Below are positions 27,073-35,102 of a stretch of DNA of 64,000 nt, piece by piece. The notes beneath the pieces were generated by a model. That model saw only the letters and a program-made list of their open reading frames with translations, was not told the DNA's origin and ran no database searches. The position numbers were made by a program, and so were the translations under genes. The number at the start of each line of letters is the position of its first letter. The stretch's first letter is position 1. The DNA comes from RACS-047 sp031553855 (lineage in GTDB: Bacteria > Bacillota > Clostridia > Christensenellales > Pumilibacteraceae): NCBI GenBank assembly GCA_031553855.1, contig JAVBKW010000025.1, positions 58,187-122,186 on the forward strand, given 5' to 3'.

Positions 27073-28860
27073 ATGAAACCGCTGAAATCTTACGAATTAC
27101 GAAAACTTTGGATGGACTTTTTCAAGAGCAAAGGCCACGCTATCATATCGTCGGCGTCGCTGATCCCCGAAAACGATCCGACCGTACTTTTTACGACTGC
27201 CGGAATGCATCCGCTCGTGCCGTACCTTTTAGGCGCGGAGCATCCCGCCGGAAAGCGCATTGCCGACGTGCAAAAATGCGTCAGGACGGGCGATATCGAC
27301 GAAGTAGGCGACAAATCGCACCTCACTTTTTTTGAAATGCTCGGAAACTGGAGCTTGGGCGATTATTTCAAAAAGGAAATGGTGCAGTGGAGCTATGAAT
27401 TTTTGACTTCGCCCAAATTTTTAGGGCTTGATCCTAACCGCCTTGCCGTCTCGGTCTTTGCCGGAGACGCAGATTGCCCGCGCGACGAGGAAAGCGCGGG
27501 TTATTGGCATAGCTGCGGAATTGCAAAAGAGCGCATTTTTTATCTTCCTAAAAAGAATAACTGGTGGGGCCCTGCCGGAACTACCGGCCCCTGCGGCCCC
27601 GATACCGAAATGTTTATAGATTTCAAGCACCCCTGCGGCCCCGATTGTTCTCCGGCGTGCGACTGCGGCAATTATTTAGAGATCTGGAACGACGTGTTTA
27701 TGCAGTATAATAAAACCGCCGAGGGGAAATACGAGGTTTTAAAGCAGCAAAACGTCGATACCGGAATGGGGCTTGAGCGCACGATCTGCATTTTGCAGGG
27801 CAAAAATTCGGTTTATGAGACCGATCTTTTCGCGCCTATCTTAGCAAAGCTTGAGGAATTATCCGGCAAAAAGTACGGCGCGGACGAAAAAACTACAAAA
27901 GCGATGCGCATTGTTGCCGACCATACGCGCACCTCGGTCTTTATGATAGGCGACGAAAAGGGCATAACCTGCTCGAACGTGGATCAGGGATATGTTTTAA
28001 GAAGGCTTATAAGAAGAGCTATAAGATACGTCAAGCAGCTTGAAATGAAGCAGGGCGATATGGCAATTCTTGCAAACCTGATAATCGGTATCTACAAGGA
28101 CGTTTACACCGAGATAGGCGCAAACGCTGATAAGATAATCGAGGAAATCAACCGGGAAGAGGACAGGTTTGAGAAAACTATAATAAACGGTCTCAAAGAG
28201 TTCGATAAGCTCTGCACATATCTTGTAGGCGACACTATAAGCGGCAAAGCGGCGTTCAAGCTCTACGATACCTACGGCTTTCCGCTTGAAATGACTATGG
28301 AGCTGGGCGCGGAAAAGGGGCTTAAAGTGAACGTCGCCGACTTTGAAAAAGCGTTTGCCGAGCATCAGGAAAAGAGCCACGCGGGCGCGGAGCAAAAATT
28401 CAAGGGCGGCCTTGCCGACAACACGGAAATTACCGCGTGCCTGCACACGGCGACACATCTTATGCATAACGCGCTCAAAATCGTGCTTAACGACGAAAAC
28501 GTCAATCAAAAGGGGAGCAATATCACGTCTGAACGCCTGCGTTTCGACTTCACTTTCAACCGCCCGATGACGGAAGAGGAAATCAAAAGAGTCGAGGATA
28601 TGGTGAACGAGGCTATTAAAGCGAACGCCAAAATAGACTGCCGCGAAATGACGGTGGAAGAGGCGAAAAAAGAAGGCGCGGTAGGCCTGTTTGCATCTAA
28701 ATACGGCGAAAAGGTCAAGGTATACACCATGGGCAGGTTTTCTAAAGAGATTTGCGGCGGCCCTCATGCGGCAACCACCGGAGAGCTTGGAAAGTTTACA
28801 ATAGTAAAAGAGCAGTCCTCAAGCGCGGGGGTCAGGCGTATCAAAGCTATTTTAGAATAA
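27073..28860 (+). CDS. alaS: Alanyl-tRNA synthetase, short form without C-terminal domain
   Basis: 595 residues against the usual 870 or so. The aminoacylation core is intact: SYELRKLWMDFFKSKGH, VLFTTAGMHPLVPYL, FFEMLGNWSLGDYFK, and WWGPAGTTGPCGPDTE. The anticodon-stem region follows, then the editing (SAD) domain with zinc ligands HTATH (about 458-462) and CGGPH (about 560-564). It stops at SSSAGVRRIKAILE, exactly where full-length enzymes go on into the C-Ala/DHHA1 oligomerisation domain. Non-coding sequence follows, so this looks like a true short form and not a frameshift. It follows the HAD gene by 4 nt. Confidence 0.95.
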   Translation: MKPLKSYELRKLWMDFFKSKGHAIISSASLIPENDPTVLFTTAGMHPLVPYLLGAEHPAGKRIADVQKCVRTGDIDEVGDKSHLTFFEMLGNWSLGDYFKKEMVQWSYEFLTSPKFLGLDPNRLAVSVFAGDADCPRDEESAGYWHSCGIAKERIFYLPKKNNWWGPAGTTGPCGPDTEMFIDFKHPCGPDCSPACDCGNYLEIWNDVFMQYNKTAEGKYEVLKQQNVDTGMGLERTICILQGKNSVYETDLFAPILAKLEELSGKKYGADEKTTKAMRIVADHTRTSVFMIGDEKGITCSNVDQGYVLRRLIRRAIRYVKQLEMKQGDMAILANLIIGIYKDVYTEIGANADKIIEEINREEDRFEKTIINGLKEFDKLCTYLVGDTISGKAAFKLYDTYGFPLEMTMELGAEKGLKVNVADFEKAFAEHQEKSHAGAEQKFKGGLADNTEITACLHTATHLMHNALKIVLNDENVNQKGSNITSERLRFDFTFNRPMTEEEIKRVEDMVNEAIKANAKIDCREMTVEEAKKEGAVGLFASKYGEKVKVYTMGRFSKEICGGPHAATTGELGKFTIVKEQSSSAGVRRIKAILE

Positions 28861-28863
28861 AAG

Positions 28864-28957
28864 GGCTTTTAGAGAGCTGCAGCCACAATCATTTTGCAAC
28901 CTGTCTAAGTGAGGTGCGTCGTTCGATAATTGTACAACCTGCTGCCATCCAAAAAGC
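28864..28957. repeat. Intergenic hairpin, GTAC-loop family, shorter copy B
   Basis: Imperfect inverted repeat: GGGCTTTT...GCTGCAG and ...CTGCTGCC...AAAAAGC. It shares TAAGTGAG and a CCTGCTGCC arm with copy A at 17076-17206. It lies between alaS and its terminator. Confidence 0.5.
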
Positions 28958-28981
28958 GCATCAAAAGTATAAAAACAATAT

Positions 28982-29020
28982 AAAAACGCCGCTAAACTTA
29001 AATAGTCTAGCGGCGTTTTA
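28982..29020. terminator. Bidirectional terminator between alaS and the epimerase-like gene
   Basis: AAAACGCCGCTA pairs with TAGCGGCGTTTT around a 13-nt loop, with A/T flanks suitable for both directions. Confidence 0.85.
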
Positions 29021-29044
29021 ACGGTTTTCTTATCTATTCGTTGC

Positions 29045-29908
29045 TTACTTTACAATTTCTATAACAAATCCGTGCTTGTTCTGCGCGCCTTTTTCTAGGG
29101 CTATCAGGTTAGTTTTGTTTTCTATGTTTTTATCTGCGTCTACGCGCTCAGGAACGCTCGTCCAGGGCTCGATGCAAATAAAACGCTTTGTTCCGGTTGT
29201 CGCCCAAAGCACTAAAGCGGGCAGGTTAGAGCTTGAAAATTTAATAGTTTCGCATCCGGGCCGCACTAAGCATACTTCGTCGGAAATAATTTTATCAAAG
29301 GCGAGGCTGTCGTTATTAAAAAGCGAGGAAGAGAGTTTAAGCTCGTCGCCTTTGAACAAAAGCCGTTTTTGGGGAATGGTAAGGCCGTCGTTATTTAGGT
29401 TCGTGCAGTAGTATTCGCCGCAGTTTTTAAATTTGAGCGTGCATTCGTCTAAGCCGTTTCCGCCCTCGGTGGCAAACGCGGTATGCCCTCCGATGCCGTA
29501 ATACATTGTTTTATCGTCGTTATTGATAACGGTGAATTCAATGCTGAGCGTCTGGCAATTCAATGAAACCGTCTTTTTAAGAGTAAAATTGAAAGGATAG
29601 TTTTTTAACGTTTCGCTATCGGCATTCAAAGTAAATTCCGCTTTCGAGGGCGTTAAAAGCTCGCCTTTAAACTTGCAGTTCCTTGCAAAACCGTGCCGCT
29701 CCTGAAAATAAGTTTTGCCCTTATAGGTAAAGCTTTTATCTTTTAATAATCCGGCAAAGGGGAACAGAACGGGTGAGGTTTTGCCCCAGACGCCGGGGTC
29801 GGCGCACCAAAGAAATTCTTTGCCGTCGATAAGACGTTTAAAACTTTTAAGCTCTGCGCCGTCCATGCTGATTTTTGCCTCATAGCCGCCGCTGACAATA
29901 GTGATCAT
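29045..29908 (-). CDS. Aldose 1-epimerase family protein (LacX-like)
   Basis: 287 residues, galactose-mutarotase-like beta-sandwich. Family landmarks: GAELKSFKRLIDGKEFLW, PVLFPFAGLLKD, FQERHGFARN (the conserved His), the GIGGHTAFA-type second His region, and the C-terminal CIEPWTSVPERVDAD. These bacterial proteins probably interconvert anomers of sugars or sugar phosphates; the substrate is unknown. The ATG is preceded by AGGAGATAAC. It is monocistronic, converging on alaS. Confidence 0.85.
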   Translation of the reverse strand: MITIVSGGYEAKISMDGAELKSFKRLIDGKEFLWCADPGVWGKTSPVLFPFAGLLKDKSFTYKGKTYFQERHGFARNCKFKGELLTPSKAEFTLNADSETLKNYPFNFTLKKTVSLNCQTLSIEFTVINNDDKTMYYGIGGHTAFATEGGNGLDECTLKFKNCGEYYCTNLNNDGLTIPQKRLLFKGDELKLSSSLFNNDSLAFDKIISDEVCLVRPGCETIKFSSSNLPALVLWATTGTKRFICIEPWTSVPERVDADKNIENKTNLIALEKGAQNKHGFVIEIVK

Positions 29909-30052
29909 ATAATGTTATCTCCTGTAAGTTTAGATAATATAATTATACCAAAATACAGAAAATTATTCAAATGTTTTGAATAAAAATCAGGATGTAAAAA
30001 AAATTTCACAAAAAACCGCCTTGATTAATATAATATGAATAGATTCTGATAC

Positions 30053-30221
30053 TATAGCGAAACAGTCTACAATTAGTTAAGCATTCGGAGCCATATTGGG
30101 CCATCCCCGCAAAAAGAACCGTTTTATGTGCCTAAAAGCACATAAAAGAACCTTGTTTGCGAGGCTGGCATCAAAAATTCAACCGAATGCTTATAACTAA
30201 TTGTAATTTGTTTCACTATAT
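30053..30221. repeat. MITE-like 169-nt palindrome
   Basis: Terminal arms of about 37 bp: TATAGCGAAACAG...CAATTAGTTAAGCATTCGG at the left pairs with CCGAATGCTTATAACTAATTG...GTTTCACTATA at the right. Inside are a GCCA..CGCAAA/TTTGCG..TGGC stem and a perfect TTTTATGTGC/GCACATAAAA hairpin. It encodes nothing. It occupies most of the 29909-30268 gap upstream of the amidase-like gene. Confidence 0.65.
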
Positions 30222-30268
30222 TTTATCTTCGGATGAACTTTATATTAATATTTAAGGCGGAAAAACAA

Positions 30269-31324
30269 ATGGCGAATGCGGAAAATTTTATCATAGCAGG
30301 CAATGACGAACACGGTATCGACCCGCCTACATACGGTAAGCGGACTCCGGTTATGCCGTACATAGGTCGCTCGTTTTACGAGAACGAATTTAATTATCCG
30401 GCAAAAAATTATTTTCTGGCGCATTCGGCGCGGGTCAATTTTAACGTATTCGACGTAAAACCGCAGCGGCAGGATATCTCGGTTTCCGCAAGGGTGCAGC
30501 GCGTGAACGCGGCAAGGGCGTCGCTTGTAGTAACGTACGCGTACAACGCGACGGTGAACGTCACCTTCAACAGCTGGGGGGGATTAGAGGCCTATTATTC
30601 AAACCAAAACTCCTACGCAACTAAAAGCAGGCTTTTAACGCAGGACGTTTATTCTTTTCTTTCAACAAACGGTTATGTGCGCGGAAACGGTATCGGCCAG
30701 CTTATGAACGTGGGAATGCTTTCAAGCGTCAATATGCCCGCCACCCTTATCGAAGGCGGGTTTATGACGAACTTTAACGAAGCAAAGCTTATGGTCGATC
30801 CGGATTATCAGCAGCTGCTTGCGACTCTCACAGTTCAGGGCGTGTGTAAATACTTAGACGTTGCCTATAAAACAGTGCAAAGCACAAACTTCCCGCTTAT
30901 CCGCCGCGGCTCCCGCGGCAGCGCCGTTTCGTACCTGCAATTCAGGCTTTTGAACTACGGCTATTACATAACCGCCGACGGCGTATTCGGCGCGGGAACG
31001 GAAACCGCCGTTAAAAACTTTCAGGCAAAAAACGGGCTTTCCGCCGACGGTGTTGTTGGCGCGGCAACATGGGCGAAAATCAATAATCTGTATCCCGCTT
31101 CCCGCACTTTGCGCCGCGGCAACACCGGGGTAGAGGTGTGGTATCTGCAAAAAAAACTTTTTGCAAAGCTCTATCCCGTTTCGACAGACGGCGTATTCGG
31201 CCCGGGAACTGAAAACGCCGTCCGCACATTCCAATCCGAAAACGGACTTTCCGCCGACGGCATAGTAGGCAGGGCGACGTGGGCGAAGGTTTCAACAATA
31301 GGCGGGGGCAGGCCTCTGCCTTAA
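30269..31324 (+). CDS. N-acetylmuramoyl-L-alanine amidase-like protein with two PG-binding repeats; zinc site incomplete
   Basis: 351 residues from the ATG at 30269 (AAGGCGG upstream; an ATG at 30233 lacks an RBS). Residues about 5-195 follow the Amidase_3 fold. EHGIDPP replaces the usual GHGG-type motif, a Glu is kept in FYENEFN, and the catalytic Glu is kept in LIEGGFMTN. The third zinc His (SIHxN in CwlC) reads VTYAYNA, so the His is Ala. Two peptidoglycan_binding_1 repeats follow (about 210-270 and 285-345, each ending GLSADG-V/I-VG-ATWAKV/I). No signal peptide is visible, which suggests release by mother-cell lysis or another route. Either a wall-binding protein without amidase activity or a divergent enzyme. 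Confidence 0.8.
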   Translation: MANAENFIIAGNDEHGIDPPTYGKRTPVMPYIGRSFYENEFNYPAKNYFLAHSARVNFNVFDVKPQRQDISVSARVQRVNAARASLVVTYAYNATVNVTFNSWGGLEAYYSNQNSYATKSRLLTQDVYSFLSTNGYVRGNGIGQLMNVGMLSSVNMPATLIEGGFMTNFNEAKLMVDPDYQQLLATLTVQGVCKYLDVAYKTVQSTNFPLIRRGSRGSAVSYLQFRLLNYGYYITADGVFGAGTETAVKNFQAKNGLSADGVVGAATWAKINNLYPASRTLRRGNTGVEVWYLQKKLFAKLYPVSTDGVFGPGTENAVRTFQSENGLSADGIVGRATWAKVSTIGGGRPLP

Positions 31325-31328
31325 AACG

Positions 31329-31456
31329 CCGCAGGCGGATATGCGTATTTGATTCAGGTAAAAAGATGAGCTGCGTCGTCGGTTACGTACACCAAAATAC
31401 GCGCCCTCCTTTTTAGCCCGTCTTTTGCCTGCCTGAACCCGCATCTTCGCCTGCGG
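31329..31456. repeat. Long intergenic hairpin, GTAC-loop family, copy C
   Basis: About 128 nt. Arms CCGCAGGCG...TTCAGG...AAAAGA and TCTTTT...CCTGAA...CGCCTGCGG pair over about 44 bp with mismatches. The loop contains TTACGTACACC. Similar in size and loop to copy A at 17076-17206. Nothing else but the mtnN promoter is seen in 31325-31578. Confidence 0.65.
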
Positions 31457-31519
31457 CCGCCGTACGGTTAACGAAATATCGTATTGATGCGGGTAAAAGA
31501 CCTACTATTTTCTCTTAAC

Positions 31520-31548
31520 TTGACATCGCTTAATAAAAATGGTAAAAT
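31520..31548 (+). promoter_or_regulatory. Sigma-A promoter of mtnN
   Basis: TTGACA (31520-31525), 17 nt, TAAAAT (31543-31548), about 30 nt before the start codon. Confidence 0.75.
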
Positions 31549-31578
31549 TAGGTCAAAATAGAGGATGGTGGCAGTAGT

Positions 31579-32265
31579 ATGACAGGCATAATAGGGGCGA
31601 TGAAGATCGAAACCGACGGTTTGATCGCGAAAATGTCGGGTAAAAGAAAAAAAAGGTCCGGTAATCTGGAATTTATAAAAGGAAGACTTGAAAACAAGGA
31701 AATAGTAGTTTGCTGCTGCGGGATAGGCAAGGTCAATTCTGCAATGGCCTCTACGCTAATGATTTATTTATATAAGGATATAAACCTTATAATCAACTTA
31801 GGCGTCGCGGGCGGTATCAAGCCCGATATCAAACAGGGCGATATAGTTATAGGCTCTGCCTGCGTTCAGCACGATTACGACCAGACTCCCGACGGCTTGA
31901 AAAAGGCTCAGCTGAGCGGCTTTGACTTTGTTGAAATTCCATCCGACAGTCAGGCCGTAGCAAAAATGGAAAGAGTGCTAAAGTCTTGCAATTTTAAATA
32001 CTATAACGGAATTATCGCAACGGGCGACCAGTTTATCGCCGATAAAAATAAAGCGTCCGCGCTTTATACGGATTTTAACGCCTACGCCTGCGATATGGAG
32101 AGCGGCTCAATAGCGCATGTGTGCTACGTTTTAGGGAAAAAATTTCTGTCTATGCGCGCGATTTCCGATAACGGCGACGGTTCGGCGGTTGAAAGCTTCT
32201 ATTCGTTTGTAACAAAAGCCGCGCAAAGGTCAATAGCCGCGATAGAGGCGTTTATTAAAGACTGA
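31579..32265 (+). CDS. mtnN: 5'-methylthioadenosine/S-adenosylhomocysteine nucleosidase
   Basis: 228 residues. It cleaves adenine from MTA and SAH, feeding methionine salvage and relieving SAH inhibition. MTGIIGAMKIETDGLIAKM is the family start. CCCGIGKVNSAMAS, NLGVAGGIKPDIKQGDIVIG, the ATGDQFI segment, DMESGSIAHVCY (ribose-binding Met-Glu) and RAISDNGDG (catalytic Asp) are all present. Single-gene unit with its own promoter; followed by an unrelated DUF421 gene. Confidence 0.92.
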   Translation: MTGIIGAMKIETDGLIAKMSGKRKKRSGNLEFIKGRLENKEIVVCCCGIGKVNSAMASTLMIYLYKDINLIINLGVAGGIKPDIKQGDIVIGSACVQHDYDQTPDGLKKAQLSGFDFVEIPSDSQAVAKMERVLKSCNFKYYNGIIATGDQFIADKNKASALYTDFNAYACDMESGSIAHVCYVLGKKFLSMRAISDNGDGSAVESFYSFVTKAAQRSIAAIEAFIKD

Positions 32266-32359
32266 AACTAAAGAAAAGATATACTAAAAAATTTTTGGCG
32301 GATTCAAAGTATCGCAATGCACACATAAATTACAAAAAATGTAAAATACTATCAGTACT

Positions 32360-33058
32360 ATGCTGGTAGTATTTTTAAAATCTGTATTTACGTTCATTCT
32401 TGTGCTGGCTGTCTTAAGGATTATGGGAAAACGGCAGCTCGGAGAAATGCAGCCGTTTGAGCTTGTAATCACGCTTATCATCGCGGAGGTCGCCTGTATT
32501 CCGATGAACGACCCCTATATACCGTTTTACAACGGTATAGTCCCTATCATATCTTTAGCGACGCTTCACCTTGTTATGTCTGTCATAGCGCGCAAAAGTA
32601 TGAGTGCAAGGCGGTTAATGAGCGGACAAAGCGTTATTGCGATAGATAAAAACGGAATAAATTATCAGAATTTAAAGTCCATGAACCTAAACGTCAACGA
32701 CCTTATCGAAGCGGTCCGTTCAAGCGGCTACGTTGATTTTGCCCAGATTGCATACGCAATTTTTGAAACTAACGGAAAACTGTGCGTAGTGGAAAAACCG
32801 GCAAGCCAAGTGCCGACTACGGAACCGGCGTTGCTTCCCATATCGCTTTTTATCGACGGCGTATGGGACGACGAAAACCTTAATCTTGCCGGCATTACGG
32901 TGCCCCAGATTACTGAAGTGATAACTAAAAGAGGAATAAAAAATTTAAAGGATATACTTTTCATTGACGTCCGTCAGGACGGCACGGTTTACATCGACCC
33001 CAAATATCAAAAATATTTTACCGCAAAAATCAATATAAAAGGAGGGAAAAACTGGTGA
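32360..33058 (+). CDS. DUF421 family membrane protein (YetF/YdfR-like)
   Basis: 232 residues. Three N-terminal membrane segments contain LRIMGKRQLGEMQPFELVITLIIAEVA, the DUF421 signature. A soluble C-terminal domain includes ARRLMSGQSVIAIDKNGINYQNL and DLIEAVRSSGY. Some YetF-type proteins in Bacillus relate to spore biology; the molecular function is not known. It overlaps the next gene, a DUF4363 protein, by 4 nt (GTGA). This pair is common in Clostridia and suggests a complex. No clear Shine-Dalgarno sequence precedes the ATG at 32360. Confidence 0.85.
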   Translation: MLVVFLKSVFTFILVLAVLRIMGKRQLGEMQPFELVITLIIAEVACIPMNDPYIPFYNGIVPIISLATLHLVMSVIARKSMSARRLMSGQSVIAIDKNGINYQNLKSMNLNVNDLIEAVRSSGYVDFAQIAYAIFETNGKLCVVEKPASQVPTTEPALLPISLFIDGVWDDENLNLAGITVPQITEVITKRGIKNLKDILFIDVRQDGTVYIDPKYQKYFTAKINIKGGKNW

Positions 33059-33447
33059 AACGGCTTATAGCGATTTTAGCGGTCTTTACTCTGATGATAG
33101 GCGCGGCGGTTTTCGAGCTTGTCTATACGCAGAAGTTTTATAAGGAAGAGCTTAGGCTCCTTGCGGCGGTGGAGGAGGTTTTTGACTCCGACCCCGAGCA
33201 TATTGACAGGGAAAGCAGCGTCAAAGCGTTTGAAACCGCTTTTACAAAATGGGAAAAGCACAGACGCTATATCCTTATGCTTGCAAACCACAATACGGCC
33301 AAGTACGTCGATGAAAAACTCGTTTCTTTGAAAGAGCAGATAAGGCTTAACCAGCAATACGACGCTTACGTTTCGCTGAAAACCGCCGTAAATTATATAG
33401 AAGAGTTAAAGGACGATATACTGCCCAGCTTATCTAATTTATTGTAG
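33055..33447 (+). CDS. DUF4363 family protein
   Basis: 130 residues, starting at a GTG that overlaps the DUF421 stop by 4 nt, with GGAGGG upstream. One N-terminal membrane helix (LIAILAVFTLMIGAAVFEL), then a helical extracytoplasmic domain with the family-typical FETAFTKWEKHRRY and the closing helix. Function unknown. Translational coupling to the DUF421 protein suggests they work together. Confidence 0.8.
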   Translation: MKRLIAILAVFTLMIGAAVFELVYTQKFYKEELRLLAAVEEVFDSDPEHIDRESSVKAFETAFTKWEKHRRYILMLANHNTAKYVDEKLVSLKEQIRLNQQYDAYVSLKTAVNYIEELKDDILPSLSNLL

Positions 33448-33478
33448 AGTAAAAATTTCATAAATATAAAATCTGCTG

Positions 33479-33522
33479 ATTATTTAAGGAAACGCTGAAG
33501 AAATAATGAGCGTTTCCTTAAA
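33479..33522. repeat. Perfect hairpin carrying a dispersed 20-nt sequence
   Basis: TTTAAGGAAACGCT (33483-33496) pairs with AGCGTTTCCTTAAA (33509-33522). The left arm with flanks is shared with 3853-3872. It may act as a weak terminator after the DUF4363 gene, though there is no long T-run. Confidence 0.6.
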
Positions 33523-33529
33523 CTTTTCA

Positions 33530-33558
33530 TTGCTTTAATATCCAAAATGTATTAAAAT
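33530..33558 (+). promoter_or_regulatory. holA promoter, predicted leaderless
   Basis: TTGCTT (33530-33535), 17 nt, TAAAAT (33553-33558), then 6 nt and the ATG at 33565. There is no Shine-Dalgarno sequence. The geometry is the same as at recD2 and thrB. Confidence 0.55.
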
Positions 33559-33564
33559 GTAAAT

Positions 33565-34515
33565 ATGAAGTTCAAGGACCTCAAGAAAAGCCTCACCAGT
33601 GAAAATCCCGCCCGCGCATATATCGTCACGGGCGACGATTCTTACGTTATCAAAAGCGCGGCCGATATCTTCAAAAGGCAGATAACCTTGATGCCCGAGC
33701 TTAATATAAGCATTTTCAGCGAGGCGGCAGAAACCTCGGATATCGTGCAGGCGTGCCAGATTTTGCCGATGCTCGACCCTTACAGGCTTATTTTCGTCAA
33801 CGATTTTAAGGGCGACCCCGAACTTTTAGTCAAATATCTTTCAAATCCCAACCCCTCATCCGTCCTTGTGTTTATCCAGCCGTCGATCAAAGAAAACTTT
33901 TCTAAAATAATCAATAAACTGACGCCGGTAGACTGTAACAGGCTGGACGAGGAAAATATAATCAGGTTTGTAAACAAGAAGGCTGCGGAAAACTCAAGCT
34001 CTATTAGTTTTGACGCCGTTAACCTTTTGATGCGCTACTGCTCAAACGATCTTTCGCGCATTTCCTCTGAAACTGAAAAACTCGCGGCGCTTAAATTTGA
34101 GTCGGTAATAACGGCGCAGGATGTATCGGATCTTGTAACTCCGGACGCCGACTATAAAATTTTTGAAATATCCGAAGCTGTCGCCGAAAAAAACTCAAAA
34201 AAGGCGGCGCTCGTTTTAAAAAGCTTTTATGAAGCGAAAATGGAGCCGTCGGCTATTTTAGGCCTTTTATATTCGCATTTCCGCCGTCTTTTGTATTGCT
34301 CGGTAAACTCCGGCTCGCCCGACCTTCACACGCTGCTCGGCGTCAAGGAATACGCGGCGAAAAAATCCTCGGAGCAGGCGGCCAAATATTCGCCCCTAAA
34401 GCTTAAAAAAATCTGCGACGGCTTCCATAACGCAGAATACGGCTTTAAATCCGGAAAAATAAACGATACTCTCGCGCTGGAATTGTTCATAATGCAGATA
34501 CTTTCGGATAATTAA
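33565..34515 (+). CDS. holA: DNA polymerase III delta subunit
   Basis: 316 residues, clamp-loader delta. Family layout: YIVTGDDSYVIKSAADIFKRQ at the start, LPMLDPYRLIFVNDF, SSVLVFIQPS, the domain II stretch LMRYCSNDLSRISSETEKLAAL, and domain III with ILGLLYSHFRRLLY, KEYAAKKSSEQAAKYS and ALELFIMQIL near the end. It opens the beta clamp and loads it at primed sites. The ATG lacks an RBS but has a promoter at leaderless distance. Confidence 0.9.
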   Translation: MKFKDLKKSLTSENPARAYIVTGDDSYVIKSAADIFKRQITLMPELNISIFSEAAETSDIVQACQILPMLDPYRLIFVNDFKGDPELLVKYLSNPNPSSVLVFIQPSIKENFSKIINKLTPVDCNRLDEENIIRFVNKKAAENSSSISFDAVNLLMRYCSNDLSRISSETEKLAALKFESVITAQDVSDLVTPDADYKIFEISEAVAEKNSKKAALVLKSFYEAKMEPSAILGLLYSHFRRLLYCSVNSGSPDLHTLLGVKEYAAKKSSEQAAKYSPLKLKKICDGFHNAEYGFKSGKINDTLALELFIMQILSDN

Positions 34516-34561
34516 TACGCTAAGGCGCGTTGTATTTAACCAAAGGTAACGGAGGATTTTT

Positions 34562-35101
34562 TTGAAACTGATATTATCCAGAAAAATTAATAGCGCCCTG
34601 ACTGTTTTTCTGCTTTATATTTCGTTCTGCTTTGCGGAGTTTTATTTCGCGCGCGGCGCGATAGCCTACAGTATGGCAAGCGCGGGGAGTATTTATTCGA
34701 GTAAAATATTTTCCAATATCATATTCGCTTTTTTTATAGGCGGAGCTTTGCCGTTTGCCTTTTATGAGATAGTCACAGGCTTTATTTTTAAAGGTTTACG
34801 GCGCAAACTCGGCGCGGTTACCGACGATATGCGCTACGCTTTACGCTTTTATTATTTTGCATCTAACGTCGTCATAGGCTTAATATCGCTTCTGTATTTT
34901 ATTTCGCCGCTTATTTCGGTTTACGGCGAGATATTCGTTCCGTTTGTTTGCACGGGCGTTTTTTTCGCTCTTTACTTAAAATATGTTTGCTCTCATTGCG
35001 TGGAAAAGTCCTTGACTGCTTTTGTTTTGATGCAATGCGGATCGGTGTATCTGATTTTTTACGGCATCAGCACTATACTTAAAATTTTCGGGGTGATGTG
35101 A
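34562..35101 (+). CDS. Hypothetical membrane protein
   Basis: 179 residues with about five membrane helices and few charged residues. No known domain recognised. The start is TTG at 34562, chosen because GGAGG sits 6 nt upstream. It ends 1 nt before a degenerate M28-peptidase-like lipoprotein, so the two are an operon and may form a membrane complex. Confidence 0.6.
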   Translation: MKLILSRKINSALTVFLLYISFCFAEFYFARGAIAYSMASAGSIYSSKIFSNIIFAFFIGGALPFAFYEIVTGFIFKGLRRKLGAVTDDMRYALRFYYFASNVVIGLISLLYFISPLISVYGEIFVPFVCTGVFFALYLKYVCSHCVEKSLTAFVLMQCGSVYLIFYGISTILKIFGVM

Positions 35102-35102
35102 T

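Noticed and set aside
27997..28767. 256-codon open frame antisense to alaS
   Set aside because: No recognisable domain, and it lies wholly inside a conserved synthetase gene with normal coding signal on the plus strand.
32342..32359. Leaderless promoter for the DUF421 gene
   Set aside because: TACTAT/TAAAAT sequences precede the ATG, but no acceptable -35 box was found at 16-18 nt.
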